From NCBI GenBank assembly GCA_002633025.1, contig NMRB01000123.1, positions 324,815 through 388,814 of the forward strand: a DNA stretch of 64,000 nucleotides, in the 5' to 3' direction. Position numbers and translations under genes: made by a program. The stretch's first letter is position 1. Each line of letters begins with the position of its first letter. The notes beneath the pieces are model-generated. The model saw nothing but the letters and a program-made list of their open reading frames with translations. It was not told the origin of the DNA and did no database searches. This document shows, one piece after another, positions 21,050 through 32,510 of this stretch. This DNA comes from Notospermus geniculatus (taxonomy: Eukaryota; Nemertea; Pilidiophora; Heteronemertea; Lineidae).

Positions 21050-22739
21050 TATTATTATTGACGGCGTCCGCTCGTTCTGTCAACCAACCGTCTGGCTTTA
21101 ACTGCTGACTGCCTCCTTTTGATTGTCACCTTTGAAAGATTCTGCACGCATGCACCTCACAAACTCAACAGAAAAACTGAACAATATTCTCGTAGAATTT
21201 TCATTCCTGACGCCTACCTGTTGGGATAGTGGCTTTTTCAGTACACCCCGAAGATCAGCAGCACCAAAACGCCCTCCAAATATATCAATGCATGCATACA
21301 TGTACGTCACACCATTAGTCATCAGTTCTTATTTTAATGTACTCACTACTCACCAGATTTGTACTCACTACCAGATTTGATGGCTATGCTGTATACTGCA
21401 ATATCTACAGGAACTACATGTAATACGACACCATGGCATGAGAAAAACGCACTGCACTCACTACTCAGACTGGTATATTCGTTCGATCACTTCAGAATAG
21501 CGTTGGGAGCTAGAATGCTTTTCGAATTACATGTCTTCCAATATTTTTCTTGAATGTAACTTGTAATCATTTCTGTATAAATGATATCGTACTTTTCAGA
21601 AATCTTCAAAGAATATTTTTCATTCTGATTACTCACTTTTCATGCATATTGTAATCAAATTTAGAGCAATTTGAATTCAATTATCTCTTCTATCTGGCTG
21701 ATGAATTTGCTACCGTACTATCCTATACATATCACCGGTAGCCGGTATTACTTATAAATTGAGTTTCTACTTTCTATCTAGTTTTCTTGTTCACTGGGTT
21801 TTTCTCCAAAATGTGAACTTGCTATGTTGTAAGCAAATAAGGTCAACGAAGGCGAGACAAATCGTTCTTATAATATAGTTGTAATGTAGACTGCTACATT
21901 TACTTCTTCTCTGTTTCTCATATTCATTAGTCAGGTTTTCTGAATATACATTTACATTTACATCACTCTTGGATCCTTATCACACTATTAGCTGGACATT
22001 ATATTTTCCTGCACGTAAATGCCTATTTCCCGTTCATTCTATGCATGGTGATAGTAATTTTTTTATGTTGCGGGCTTCTCTCGACGAATAGGTTAGAGCT
22101 ATCACGCATCGCAAGTCTTGAGAGAATGATCATCTTAACATTGAGTCCAAAGAAGTTCATCCCATCTTCATTCTGAATGCTTGTTGTAACCTTTTTTGTA
22201 ATCCAGATGTAGCTGACCTGGTTTCATATTTTGAAAGGGACAGTTAGTTTGAGTCTGATATTTTGAAATGGCCAATAGGTATAAGTAGGAATGCAAATGG
22301 GATGGCTGGATTGGACCAGCTTCTGCTTACCGCCGAACCATGGCTGTCTCATCATCTGCCGCTTCTACTCCATTTAGATAACCCCTTTCTGCTCTCTGAC
22401 CTCTTCATGCTTCAAAACTGACGCGGTCACTGCCAAGCAGAACTGGCAGTGACTACGAATGCCAAATCCTTTCATACACGTATCACTGGCGGTGATCGTG
22501 TCATTTGAAGCGAAGTTTACGATCGACCTCTTTGGTGATGGTATTTCGATAGCAGTCCAAAATCCACTGTTGAATACCAAAAAATGTTCTATAATACCAC
22601 TTTACGCATGTTGAAATTCCAAAGACTTATACGTTGGAATTTCACCACCTGTTGAAAAATGCGACACTTTCCAAGCATGAAAAACCCAACTCAACGTGTT
22701 TGAAAGAAACTGACGATCTTAAGAAGAAATAAGTTTCTA

Positions 22740-22826
22740 CAGGGTGGGCCAGAGAAAGTGTCCCTCGAACAATAGGGAAACAATAAAATGCTATTGTTCG
22801 AGGGACACTTTCTCTGGCCCACCCTG
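22740..22826. mobile_element. Perfect hairpin MITE, mariner-like ends (copy A)
   Basis: 87 bp. Arms of about 39 bases (CAGGGTGGGCCAGAGAAAGT, then GTCCCTCGAACAATAG) are perfectly complementary around a 10-base loop, flanked by TA on both sides. TA target sites and CAGGGTG ends are typical of Tc1/mariner-derived elements. Copy B counterpart: 38128-38214. Confidence 0.8.
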
Positions 22827-23609
22827 TAGAGATTTCGGCACTATGGAAGTGTTATTCTTTTTCAACTTCTAAACACTCACAAACACTATTCGCCTCAAAA
22901 GCTGCATTCACATGTGTGCGGTTTTCCGACAACAACAGCGCGACCTCGTAAAGGCAGCAACAACAAAAAATCGGTTGCATTATTAAGAAATCGGGGTACA
23001 CGCAGCCATGACGACAACGCAATGACTATCTGGATATTTTTCGATTAAATAGATTTTTCGGCGACTTTGTGCCGTAGTCGAACATCATCAGTCGTGCGGT
23101 GAAACTCACATAAATGACGTCAGTGCTCCAGCAAAGCACGTGCACGAGAGGTGAATGGAACTCATGTAGTGTGGTCTCCGGTTTTATACCTCGACGGTAC
23201 CGTTGCTGCTGCCCTTCTTGGTCCCGTTGTCAATGTCGGAATGACGGACACATCTGAAGGTAGCTCACACTTACGCTTGCCACACACAAACGCGTGCTAT
23301 CCAAACCACATTTCGTCCAGAGAAGCCAGAGCAGTTGACTCCTGCATGAACAAAACATTTAAATTATCCTCAGCGCTTTTCAATTTAATTCTTGAAGTGG
23401 TTTTTGGAATTCAAAGTAATGGCTTCTTCATCAATCTTGTCTCGTGATTTTAGAATTGCACTTTTTCCTTCATTCATATTTCTCTTAAAATTTCTGTCGT
23501 TTGGTGAAGGCTTTGATTATCAGTAAGGCTATCACTGATGTACATATACAACACATGTATACTGTATTACACAGAAACTGGATTAGGCCATGTAAAAAAT
23601 TACTAAGTA

Positions 23610-23910
23610 GTTGGATAGCATCCCTTCCCGCCATTGAAATCACCCCCTCCTCAAAATTTTTTTAATTTTCAAAAAATCTTTCAAAAAACTGCCAAAAGAG
23701 TGATAAAACTGTAGACTGGGATGCTTAAATAAAACAACACAATTTTAAAGGATAGAAAGTAGTTTTTATTTTAATTCATACCTATTACATTTGGAATTTC
23801 CCTCAGGTTGCCATGAGAACCATGGTAACATGCATCTCAAACTCAATAAAAAAATTTTAAAAACCTCCCACCCTCCTAAAAAAATTGAGAGTGGAAGGAT
23901 GCTAACCAAC
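23610..23910. mobile_element. MITE, GTTGG(A/T)TAGCATCC family (copy A)
   Basis: Ends GTTGGATAGCATCCCTTCC and inverted GGAAGGATGCTAACCAAC. A/T-rich inner arms (AATTTTTTTAATTTTC, AAAAAAATTTTAAAAAC) follow. Counterpart in copy B at about 38998-39291. Confidence 0.65.
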
Positions 23911-23933
23911 TATTTGTTTACATGGCCTTACTA

Positions 23934-24100
23934 TAGAGGCTATGCACTGACGTCATCAAATGACGTCATCAATGGGTATGACGCCACGTGTTGGATGGAA
24001 AATGGACGGAGCACGTGGCCAGATGCACTGCGTCAGCATGTCACAACGTTCCATCCAACATGGCGTCACCTCGCTGATGACGTCACGTGCATAGCCTCTA
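23934..24100. mobile_element. MITE present only in copy A, with CRE palindromes
   Basis: About 167 bp with ends TAGAGGCTATGCACTGACGTC and inverted GACGTCACGTGCATAGCCTCTA next to TA. Copy B reads straight through this site (CTTACTACACTAGATTTG at about 39309). It contains several TGACGTCA octamers or near-copies, the cAMP-response element core, arising from the inverted repeats. It lies about 180 bases upstream of the TM3 exon. Confidence 0.75.
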
Positions 24101-24283
24101 TACTAGATTTGCATCAGGCTATCTCTCCTTTCTATAACAGTATATAAAACGTGCCACAATATCGATCTGACCAAAATTTATCAATGGGCTCTGACCAAAA
24201 TTTATCAGACTTGCGCAGAAAGTTGCTATTGCTGTTCCCGTATTAAATAATGATTGACATTAATTTATCCGTGTACATTTCAG

Positions 24284-24402
24284 GTGCATATTACTGTCTC
24301 AATATGGCCATGATTACATTGTCTACCTTCCTCTCCGTCATAGTCATCAATCTGTACTTCCGAGGTGATAAACGAAATAGAGTGCCAGCATGGCTAAAAA
24401 GG
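24284..24402 (+). CDS. nAChR alpha-type subunit, TM3 exon (copy A)
   Basis: A 119-bp exon between cgtgtacatttcag and gtaagg. It encodes GAYYCLNMAMITLSTFLSV then IVINLYFRGDKRNR and VPAWLKR: the third transmembrane helix and the start of the cytoplasmic loop, with the basic PxWxKR signature found after TM3 in nicotinic receptors. The entering phase (one base from the TM2 exons) fits both TM2 versions. It ends in phase 0, ready for the exon at 40634. In this copy no TM4 exon follows, because the sequence jumps at the N at 25332. The coding sequence matches 39498-39616. Confidence 0.88.
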
Positions 24403-25331
24403 GTAAGGTTGATACATCGGTGTGAATGGAAAGATATCAACTTAAAATAATTACACTCTTAGCAAAAAGGATTCTATAAGGAACCATAGGATTTCTTTTG
24501 AAACCTTAGGTTCTTTGACGCCACAGAGAACCCTCAGGGTTCTTTAGACATGCAAGATGGTTTTACATAACGTGTTATGTAGGATGCATGTACACGTATA
24601 GATGTAGGCCTACTCCTATGCTCTAATATTCTAAAGTTCGCAAAATAATCAGCTGGTCAGCGTGATTCTTAGTTAGTCTGGCGGATTGTTGAATTTGAAT
24701 ATCACCATTAAGGAATCAAACATAAAGGTTCAACTTACAAATTTAGCATTTTATAAATGTGTGGACAATACACTGTATCTCTTTAAACTTCAACAGATTT
24801 TCATTCTGACTCTTTCATATGATAGGCAAGATCCTTCTGCATGTTTAGCGCAAATTTTGTTGAATTCTGATGAGTTGATCCAAAAATATATATATATTTT
24901 TGGTTGATCGTATGACACAACAATTATGTAATAAGAACTCACGAACGATGATCGTGCAGGGTCATCTGTGTACATTTGAATAGACTTACATAAATTTACA
25001 CATGGAACACTAATGGTGCTGAAAATACCTCTATTATCATCAGAAAAGGAATCCTAGGCATCAAGTTGACAGATTCATGTACCCCACCACCACAAAAAAA
25101 GTTGACGCTGCTGCCTATTACGTAAAGCCAATATTCAGGAAATGAGAGACATCTGGTGGCAACACATGAAGTGTATCCCACAGTTACTTCATCGTTCGCA
25201 GTTAAACCTTTATGTTTGATTCCTTTATGATATCACTGAATGTGACATTTTCGGCTATGATGAGAAGAAAAGTCACTGAATGATTTTAGGAGAGGTCTCG
25301 AGGGAAAGGGATCTTGCTTTTGGTAAATGCC

Positions 25332-25332
25332 N
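25332..25332. other. Single-N contig join that removed ~1 kb
   Basis: Left of the N the sequence matches copy B up to about 40554, and right of it matches copy B from about 41531. The roughly 975 intervening bases of copy B, including the whole TM4 exon and the left arm of a long hairpin MITE, are absent here. The join should be treated as an unfilled gap. Confidence 0.85.
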
Positions 25333-25335
25333 TTT

Positions 25336-25557
25336 TGCATTTTAGTGGAAATTTCCAATTTCTCAAATTGGGAGAAAATGTTTTCCCATTTTGAGAAATT
25401 TTCTTGAAATAACATGGAATTTTGTCTGATTTTACGGGCCATATTTCTCAAAATGGGAAAAAAATTTCTCCCAATTTGAGAAATTGGAAATTTCGCGCAA
25501 AATTCCAAAATTTTCCACTTCTTATTTTCCGTTTTTATTTCTTACTCCCTTACATGT
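25336..25557. mobile_element. AT-rich hairpin MITE, left end missing (copy A)
   Basis: Repeated inverted words GGAAATTTCCAATTTCTCAA, TTGGGAGAAAAT, TTTCCCATTTTGAGAAATTT and their complements form a fold-back. The intact version is 41487-41747 in copy B, where the ends AAGGGAGTAAGAAA and TTTCTTACTCCCTT are both present. Here the left arm was lost at the N. Confidence 0.65.
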
Positions 25558-25566
25558 AATAAGAGT

Positions 25567-25685
25567 TTTTGCAAAGTTCCCCAACGCAAATGGGAACGCC
25601 GACGCGGTTCTTCGATGACGAAGAGAACACCGAACAAAATGACAGCAGTTCGCATTACAGTTTCGGGGCTTTGCCAAAAATCTCT
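25567..25685. mobile_element. Diverged hairpin MITE related to family F (copy A)
   Basis: AGAGTTTTTGCAAAGTTCCC and GGGGCTTTGCCAAAAATCTCT are inverted ends, with CGAAGAGAACACCGAACAAAA in the middle as in family F. Copy B counterpart at about 41756-41881. Confidence 0.6.
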
Positions 25686-26299
25686 AGTCACTGATTAACT
25701 TTTCGCGAAATCAAGTAAACAGTAGATTTTACGTAGTTGCTTGTCGGGCAAGTACTGTCTCTTATCGCGTAGGTGTTCGTCTCGGCTTTTGAATAGCAGT
25801 GGACATGTTGGGTTTCGTCTAAGTATATAAGACTGAGACTCGTGGTACACTTGGGGTTCAGGGTTTTTTACAGCCATCCTCATTTTGATACAAATAGCAC
25901 TTTCACTGATATACATGTAGACATCTTTCACGAAAATGAGCACTGAAGGAGGCTGGTCATTTCTAGAGATAAATATGAATAGCCAACACAAATCTGTGTC
26001 ATAATGTAATGATGTATAAAATAGGTTATACGAATTCGTTTAACGACGTACCGGCGGTACACAAATCGTAGCAGATCATCCGAATGTTAATAGAGTCACA
26101 TGAATATGCATAGCGATCTATGATAATTATGATAAGTTAGAAAATCCCATCGGTGACGTGACCTAAGTAAATCACGCTGTCGATCTCGGGAATACGAGAT
26201 GTCATAGTTTGGTTTTTTTAGTACTTGACATGATGCAAACGGTGTAATATAGCAGTCGAAGCCTAATAAATGTCGCTTGTCGTCCCCGGGATAGGTTAA

Positions 26300-26484
26300 A
26301 GCGAATTGATATGGAAAAAAATTTGATTTAGAAATAGAATTTGAAAGGGGACGAATTTTCGGGAAAAAATGTAAACAAACTTCTCCAGAATGTCAACAAA
26401 GAAATGTTCTTGCATTCTGATTGGCTGAAATTTTGTGTTTACAAACACCAGCCAAATGTAAATAAAATCCACTATCAATTCGCT
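26300..26484. mobile_element. TTAA-flanked MITE, family L (copy A)
   Basis: Ends AGCGAATTGATA and TATCAATTCGCT between TTAA words (26296-26299, 26485-26488). Inner TGTAAACAAAC and GTTTACAAACA words are inverted. Copy B: 42497-42680. Confidence 0.7.
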
Positions 26485-26806
26485 TTAAATAGGAGGGAAT
26501 CTTGGGGGTTTTAATGTGAAAATTATTCATCCCAAGCGTCATTGCTGAAATGCTGTACAGTTTGCAATAATAGCATCGCGTATAGACATTTCAAATTCAA
26601 ATGCTTGGTCTACCTGCCTTCCTCAGTTTGACGCATGAACGGGCGGTGATGTAGCTTAGACAGTGCAACCCGTGTGACTGAAATCCTTCAACACTCGACA
26701 GATCAATGGAACAAAAAGTGTAAAAAGTTGGAAAATCTGTGGATGAGTTATCGTTATTTCTTACTAAAGCATGTTACATTTTCGGAAGATTTTTATTATA
26801 ATTTAA

Positions 26807-27149
26807 AGGGAGACTCCACTCATTGTGTAAAATTTTGAATTTTTGAAATATCGTTAATACACTAAATCCACTGATATCGGCAACATGTCGTATTTTTTTA
26901 AAATCAGGAAACTCCTCATTTTAGGTATTTTAATTGAATCCCAAGGGGACCACTGCACAGCACATGTGATGTCATATGTGCTCAATGCATATTTATGAAG
27001 TAACAACCAATAGGATTAGGCAATCACAGTATTAGCGCATTCACTACAAAGGTCGTCAGCCTATTGACACTAGTGACATCACAATTCATGGCATTAGTCT
27101 CTATGAATTAATAAAAATTCAAAAGCTTACCAATGAGTGGAGTCTCCCT
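26807..27149. mobile_element. TTAA-flanked MITE, family E (copy A, full length)
   Basis: Same ends as 979-1304 (AGGGAGACTCCACTCATTG). The left flank is TTAA and the right flank is mutated to TTGA. Full length at 343 bp, whereas the copy B allele (43011-43217) has an internal deletion of about 136 bases. Confidence 0.75.
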
Positions 27150-27921
27150 TTGAGGAAAATGTCTACGTCACCCTCCGTTTTAAATGCGTCAACAGCAATA
27201 GATAAGTTTAGACTGCTTCCATCCATGATTCAAATTGTGTGGGGGGTGAGAAATTTTGTGCTTCCATGAATAAACCTTGACATTCAATCGTGCACAGCTG
27301 TATTAAGTTGTTTTGATACCGCCAATAGGGTTGCGTGTTTTTTTATTTTAAGAAAGACATAAGCTAGAGTATGAGTGGTATACTGTACGGTATATAATAG
27401 ATGTCGCATTGCAGCAAAATCACAGCCATTCAATGTGTACGTGTATGTCCATGCTATAGCGTTCTCATAACCAACTCTATCACACACATAAATTTCATAT
27501 CATGATTGCGTACAAGTTGTTTGTAGTGTCTATAGTCAAAATGCTAAAGTGCGATTCACTTAAATGTACATACGCTGTCGGTTGTACCACGAGCTGAACT
27601 CTGTGGACGCTACGACCGTTTTCCCATGCACAGTCACGTTTATAGCTATCATAGGGAATAGTTTAGGGCACTTTTTGAAGGATGATAAAAAGTAGCATTT
27701 GTTCTTATTAGGTGTACATACTCAACAACCATTTAAAGATCGAATGCCACAAGTTTCCAGCTCCCACCACACACAGATACATATTCTTCACATCTTCAAT
27801 AAGACAAATTACTAATGACGTGTAGAATTCCCTATAATGTAACGTATGACAGACCACGTAACCACGTTACCTAGAGCATTACGTATACCTTATGAACAAA
27901 AATGGACGGTAAAGAAACATT

Positions 27922-28039
27922 GGGTCATATGAAAAGACTAGCAAATGCTTTTACTTCAGATTTGTACAGCATTGCCTTGTGCATTTGTATTACAAAATTC
28001 AAGTAAAAGCATTCTACTAGTGTTTATTCATATGAGTCA
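27922..28039. mobile_element. Fold-back MITE, family C (copy A)
   Basis: GGGTCATATGAAAAGACTAG at the left and TAGTGTTTATTCATATGAGTC at the right, with the shared AGCAAATGCTTTTACTT arms. Copy B counterpart 43996-44114 keeps better ends. Confidence 0.7.
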
Positions 28040-28210
28040 TATTATGACTCAAAACTTGTAGGGTTTACTTCAGTTCTCTGTGCAAAATGTATTAGTGGGT
28101 CACAGTACAACCATAAAGTACTGGTAAATCATTTACTAGATTGAATGGATTACCATATCGCAAATGTTCACATATCAATACAAAAGGGCGTTTAGCTTGG
28201 CTCAAAAATA

Positions 28211-28338
28211 GGGATTTTTTGCAAAGCCCCCGAAACGCTGTCGCGAACGTCTATCCTATTGTTCGCTGCTCCCTTCGTGACATCGAACAATGGGATTGGC
28301 GTTCGCGTTTGCGTTTCGGGGGCCTTGCGAAAACTCTC
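28211..28338. mobile_element. Hairpin MITE, family F (copy A)
   Basis: 128 bp. GCAAAGCCCCCGAAACGC and GCGTTTCGGGGGCCTTGCG are inverted arms; the centre has TTCGCTGCTCCCTTCGTGAC. TA flanks. Other members: 44281-44408, 50842-50966, 63771-63897. Confidence 0.75.
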
Positions 28339-28947
28339 TATTGTACTGATCTCTGCGCGAGACAAACACCGGTAGTCCGCGAAGCTGACCTTGGACAGTT
28401 AATAGCGCTTCTAGAAGACAGTAATGTTTAAACAAATTTGTAAGAATCTCTGAGATGAAGTTTATACATGTATTCATTACTATTAACTTTGCTTTGTCAC
28501 ATATGTCAAGCGTCAACTATCGTACGGCTAGCTCTGGTGATCTTGTATTGGCGAATATGGCATGTCAGTGTGATTACAGCGGAAAATATGACATTTACCT
28601 TTCTTTTCGTGTTAGGTAACCTTTGAATGAATAATGTACATGTATGTCTTTTTTATCGTGTTCGCACACAGTCATCACCGATCATCCCATATGGAACCTA
28701 AAAGACTGACCGCGGGCAGAAAATCGTTATAGGTGTAACCTATAAAAATGCAATTTGATTTTGTTAATTCATTATGTATGGGAAACTAATGGATCGAAAT
28801 GGTTGATTCAAATGTCCATTGTCTAAAAATGCATCTTTGCTGATGTCCGGTCCCTTTGGGATCGTCGGTGGAATGGAATGGAATGGAAGAGAAAGGGTCA
28901 GAAAGTGAAATGAAAACGTACTTCTTCCAATATTTCCCTAGACGTAC

Positions 28948-29275
28948 TACGGTGGCCCATAAGGGACATTTATTTTTCCTTTTATATTTTTATTTTTTTC
29001 ATACTTTTCTCCGTGGAATAAAGTTTGTTCCGTGGAGTAAACTTTTCTCCGCGGAAATAACTTTATTCCATGGAATAAACCTATCTCCACGTGGGGTAAA
29101 CTTTTCTCCGCGGAAATAACTTTATTCCGTGGAGTAAACTTATTTCCACGCGGAGAAAAGTTTATTCCACGCGGAGAAAAGTTTACTCCACACGGAATAA
29201 AGTTTATTCCACGGAGAAAAGTATGGAAAAAATAAATATAAAAACAAAAACAAATGTCCCTTATGGGCCACCGTA
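28948..29275. mobile_element. MITE with internal chain of TTTATTCC/GGAGAAAAG palindromes (copy A)
   Basis: Ends TACGGTGGCCCATAAGGGAC and inverted GTCCCTTATGGGCCACCGTA. The interior from about 28990 to 29225 is built almost only of CTTTTCTCCGTGG, GGAATAAA, GGAAATAACTT, CCGCGG and complementary words in varied order. The copy B counterpart (45014-45327) shows a CTAGAC duplication at both ends. Confidence 0.75.
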
Positions 29276-29623
29276 CTTGGCTTGGGAAAACCCCTCTTCA
29301 CTTACGCGATGCGAGCGTTCAACTCACAAACCAGTGAAAACGGTTAGGCCTTGTAACCAATTACATTGTATGTCTAGAAACTGATAGTTCATTATGGTGT
29401 CTAAAGCTGCTACATTTGTATAGGCTGATGGTGTCACTTAAAATTGTACATGTATGGTAAATGGCGATTGTATCAGTGGTCATTTCAGGTTATTATCGGA
29501 TGAAAATGTAAAATGTGGTAAAATACATTTGCATCTACTTCGTGCCTTACTGGGTTGTCACACCCACAGGGCTTGTCTGGTGGCCTTGGTCGTTACATTT
29601 TATAACCCCCTCCTTCATTCGGG

Positions 29624-29645
29624 AAAATACGTACGTACGTATGTA
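29624..29645. repeat. TACG microsatellite (copy A allele)
   Basis: A short run of about four to five TACG units; the matching place in copy B (45703-45741) is longer. Confidence 0.8.
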
Positions 29646-29774
29646 CATTACTTGTACCTCTTCTGGCCGTGTTAAAACGCCTTCTTGACTAAGACTTAGA
29701 AGTCAGTGAATACCAGGAAGCTGTTTTCTGAAACTATCACGACCACGACACTGATACTGTGTGAACGGTTTTTT

Positions 29775-30488
29775 AGCCCGCTTGGCCGCAAGGCCCAGCA
29801 GGGCTTATGCTGTGGTTGGGGTCATTTAGTGGTGGTCTGTCGTGCGTCCGTACGGCGGTTCGGCGGTACGGCGCTTCGTCCGTAAACTTTTGGTTTGTTA
29901 GCGCTCTAGCGCCTTTATTTTTTGACGAATCTTTTTGGTCTTCGGTGGGTCTATATATAGGCCTAAGATCTAGGTCGAGTTCGATTTTGAGCACGATTGG
30001 GTTCCTATTTTGGCCTCCAGGGGGCGTTTTGTGAAAAAATTCAAAGGGCTATATTTTGATAATGGTTTGAACTATCATGTTGAAACTTTGTACACATGTA
30101 CCTCTAGGTTATAGCAACTTACAGACAAACTTTCGGTGAAATCTGATTCTTCACTTTGCCACTAGGGGGCCAAAACCAAAATCACTGAAAGTGCTATTTC
30201 TCCATAACCAAGAGATGGATTTTTGTCAAATTTTTTTCATGGGTATATCTAATAAGGATACATAAGATATAGTACCCGAGTTTTTAATTTGACCTACTTT
30301 TCAAGGTCACAGAGGTCAAAGTTCACCTGAAATTACGAAATTGGTTCTTTTTCTAATGGTTTGCATGTTCTTAGTCAAGAGATTAATATGGCAATTTGGC
30401 ATGTTTGTACCTAAATGGCTTTTATGGGGTTGCTGATGATTCCCACCACTGTGCTTCAAGCCAAGCGGGCACAGTGCCATTGGCACTA
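29775..30488. mobile_element. ~714-bp insertion present only in copy A
   Basis: Copy B reads directly from GGTTTTTTGCATTCATG (about 45863). Copy A has this segment placed in the T run. It starts AGCCCGCTTGGCCGCAAGG and ends near CAAGCCAAGCGGGCACAGTG then CCATTGGCACTAT, so AGCCCGCTTGG and CCAAGCGGGC are inverted near the ends. The interior includes GGTCACAGAGGTCAAAG. No coding region. The class is undecided; the T-run target and the terminal hairpins give no diagnostic duplication. Confidence 0.7.
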
Positions 30489-30513
30489 TTTTTGCATTCA
30501 TGTATCCCATTAA

Positions 30514-30819
30514 AGCGATGGTCGTGGCAGCCAATGTGTCTGAATAGAGATTGAAACGCCGCCATCTTGAATCTGTTACAATAACCATGGTAACCGTACT
30601 CACATCGGGAATTTGTGGCCTAGTAGGAGCGTATTTACGCATCTGCTGTGGCTTTGCTACCTTCGAATAGCATTTACAATAGGTCAACTGCAAATCTTGG
30701 CTTATCTACTTTTGGTATGTAATGCGCAAAAATACGAAATTTGTAATTTTGAAATTGTGAATTTCGTGCGCCACGAAATTATTCTTAGCGTCAATTTTGA
30801 CTGCCACGACTGATTCCCT
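30514..30819. mobile_element. TTAA-flanked MITE, family M (copy A)
   Basis: Ends AGCGATGGTCGTGGCAGCC and GACTGCCACGACTGATTCCCT are imperfect inverted repeats between TTAA words (30510-30513, 30820-30823). Copy B: 45890-46187. Confidence 0.65.
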
Positions 30820-31137
30820 TTAAGAATGAGATCGTTCGATAAAAAGAGGGAAAATTCTCTATGGGTTTCTCTTGCATAGGCCCTATGGTTAGTAGCCGAT
30901 GTCACCTACGAATGCAGCTGTCCAGATTGAGCTTTACGGGTTTTCACACCGAAAGCCTACATTTTTAGAGCACTGTATATAATACATGTACCTCCTTCCA
31001 TCTAGTTGCATTAGTGGGTAGGCCTACTCCAGCCTGAGGTAAGCGGTGAATGATTCTTGTGGAAACCACCGACAGTCATCAAACAGGTACAGTCATGCAC
31101 TGATGTCATACACTAAGGATCCAGTGTATGGACAATC

Positions 31138-31293
31138 GGAGCAGTCAGTTGCGCTTATTGCCAAAAGATGGCAGTAAAGTTCTAGCGGACCAATACAAAC
31201 GAATCTTGATTGGTGCTCAATCAAGCATGAATGGGTCCGAGGCATTGAATTGGGCAGTAGTGGACGCCTATTGGTCAGCTGACTGACAGCTCC
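31138..31293. mobile_element. MITE, GGAGCAGTCAG family N (copy A)
   Basis: Ends GGAGCAGTCAG and CTGACAGCTCC; the interior has GCCAAAAGATGGCAG, TTCTAGCGGACCAATA and TGGTGCTCAATCAAGCATG. Family members: 39677-39837, 46509-46667, 50450-50619. Confidence 0.7.
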
Positions 31294-32424
31294 TATAGGT
31301 GGAACTTATTAAATGGCACTAACAAAACGTAAAGCAGGCGGTCAGGAATCTTCGATGCCACCAACAAATGAGATGGTTCCCGGTACCATTTGTTGTAAAT
31401 TGATGTATTTACAGTCATTTTCAGCAGGTAATACGGGAGGTGATCAGTCACCCCAAGATGTGGCATGACGTAGACCCTGCCTGTAATGACGTACTTAGCG
31501 CTCAATGATGACGTGAATTTAGTACGGCGGAACTTCAGACGTCATCAAAACGGTTCCATGGTGTCTTCTGCCTACCAATGTACAGTACATTTTTAGTTAG
31601 GAAACCTCCTCTGCTTTGGGCGTATACGTTGAAAAACATTTGGGGAGGGGGGTGTTGACCGAGAAATTTCAATTTTATGTACATGTAGTTTCCCAAAACG
31701 ATTGATGCAAATACATGAAGTCGTGGTACTCGTATTTGTTTCGTACAGCCAGTGGATGGTAAAATTGTCCAACACAAAGACAAAGAATGTTATCTTTGAA
31801 AGTACCTTTACTTGTTAGAATCTTGTTGTTAATTCTTTGACTCCTCTGAAGTTGACGACAACTTGAGTACAGTTTTGAACAATCTGCACGGTTTTGATCG
31901 CCACCAAGGTGTAATTGTGTAAATAAGAATCTTTCGGGGTTTTATATTTTCGATACTGTTTTTAAATTATCATATTTTTTTTGCGTGAAAGATTTGCGTG
32001 AATATCTGTGCTTGATGGGTGTTTATTGTTACCTTTTCTTGTTACTCTACTTGTTAACTTCGTTCCAGTCAATGTAAAGAATTCTAAGGGACGAAAGCTA
32101 AGAGATCCCCCCTCGTTAGTACTTCATGGACCGTTTATAAGCTCCGTCGCTTTCACTAGATGCATTGTGCGAAAATGTCTGCTTGACCACGTGATACTGG
32201 ATATGGTTGTGATTGGGCGATGCTTCGTGTTGCGGTACGTCGTGGTATGAATCAGCGAATGACGTGCGAGCTTCGTCTGTATAGGCGGTTTTATTAATTG
32301 CACTTTCTTCATAAACACAAAAGTTCGGTATATACGGTGTTAGAAAAAATGAACAGGCCTTTTTGTTGCCTGCCCATTTCATTATCTTAGTGTTTGTTAT
32401 CGTAGTGTTTCTGCGGCCGTGAAT

Positions 32425-32510
32425 TAGACTCGGGACCCTGTCGGTGTGTCGCTCCGGCCGCCGAGTGTAGTCGGCGGCCGGAGCGACACACCGACCGGGT
32501 CCCGAGTCTA
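32425..32510. mobile_element. GC-rich near-perfect hairpin (copy A)
   Basis: 86 bp. The left arm TAGACTCGGGACCCTGTCGG, then TGTGTCGCTCCGGCCGCC, pairs with the right arm with one mismatch around a loop of about 10 bases. Its GC content is far above that of the surroundings. Copy B counterpart: 47828-47913. TA at each end suggests a Tc1/mariner-type hairpin MITE. A minus-strand open frame of 212 codons runs across it but shows no family signature. Confidence 0.7.

Noticed and set aside
22740-22826. Hairpins considered as microRNA genes
   Set aside because: Perfect arms with TA flanks and dispersed relatives fit MITEs. Perfect pairing over the whole length is also unlike typical animal microRNA precursors.
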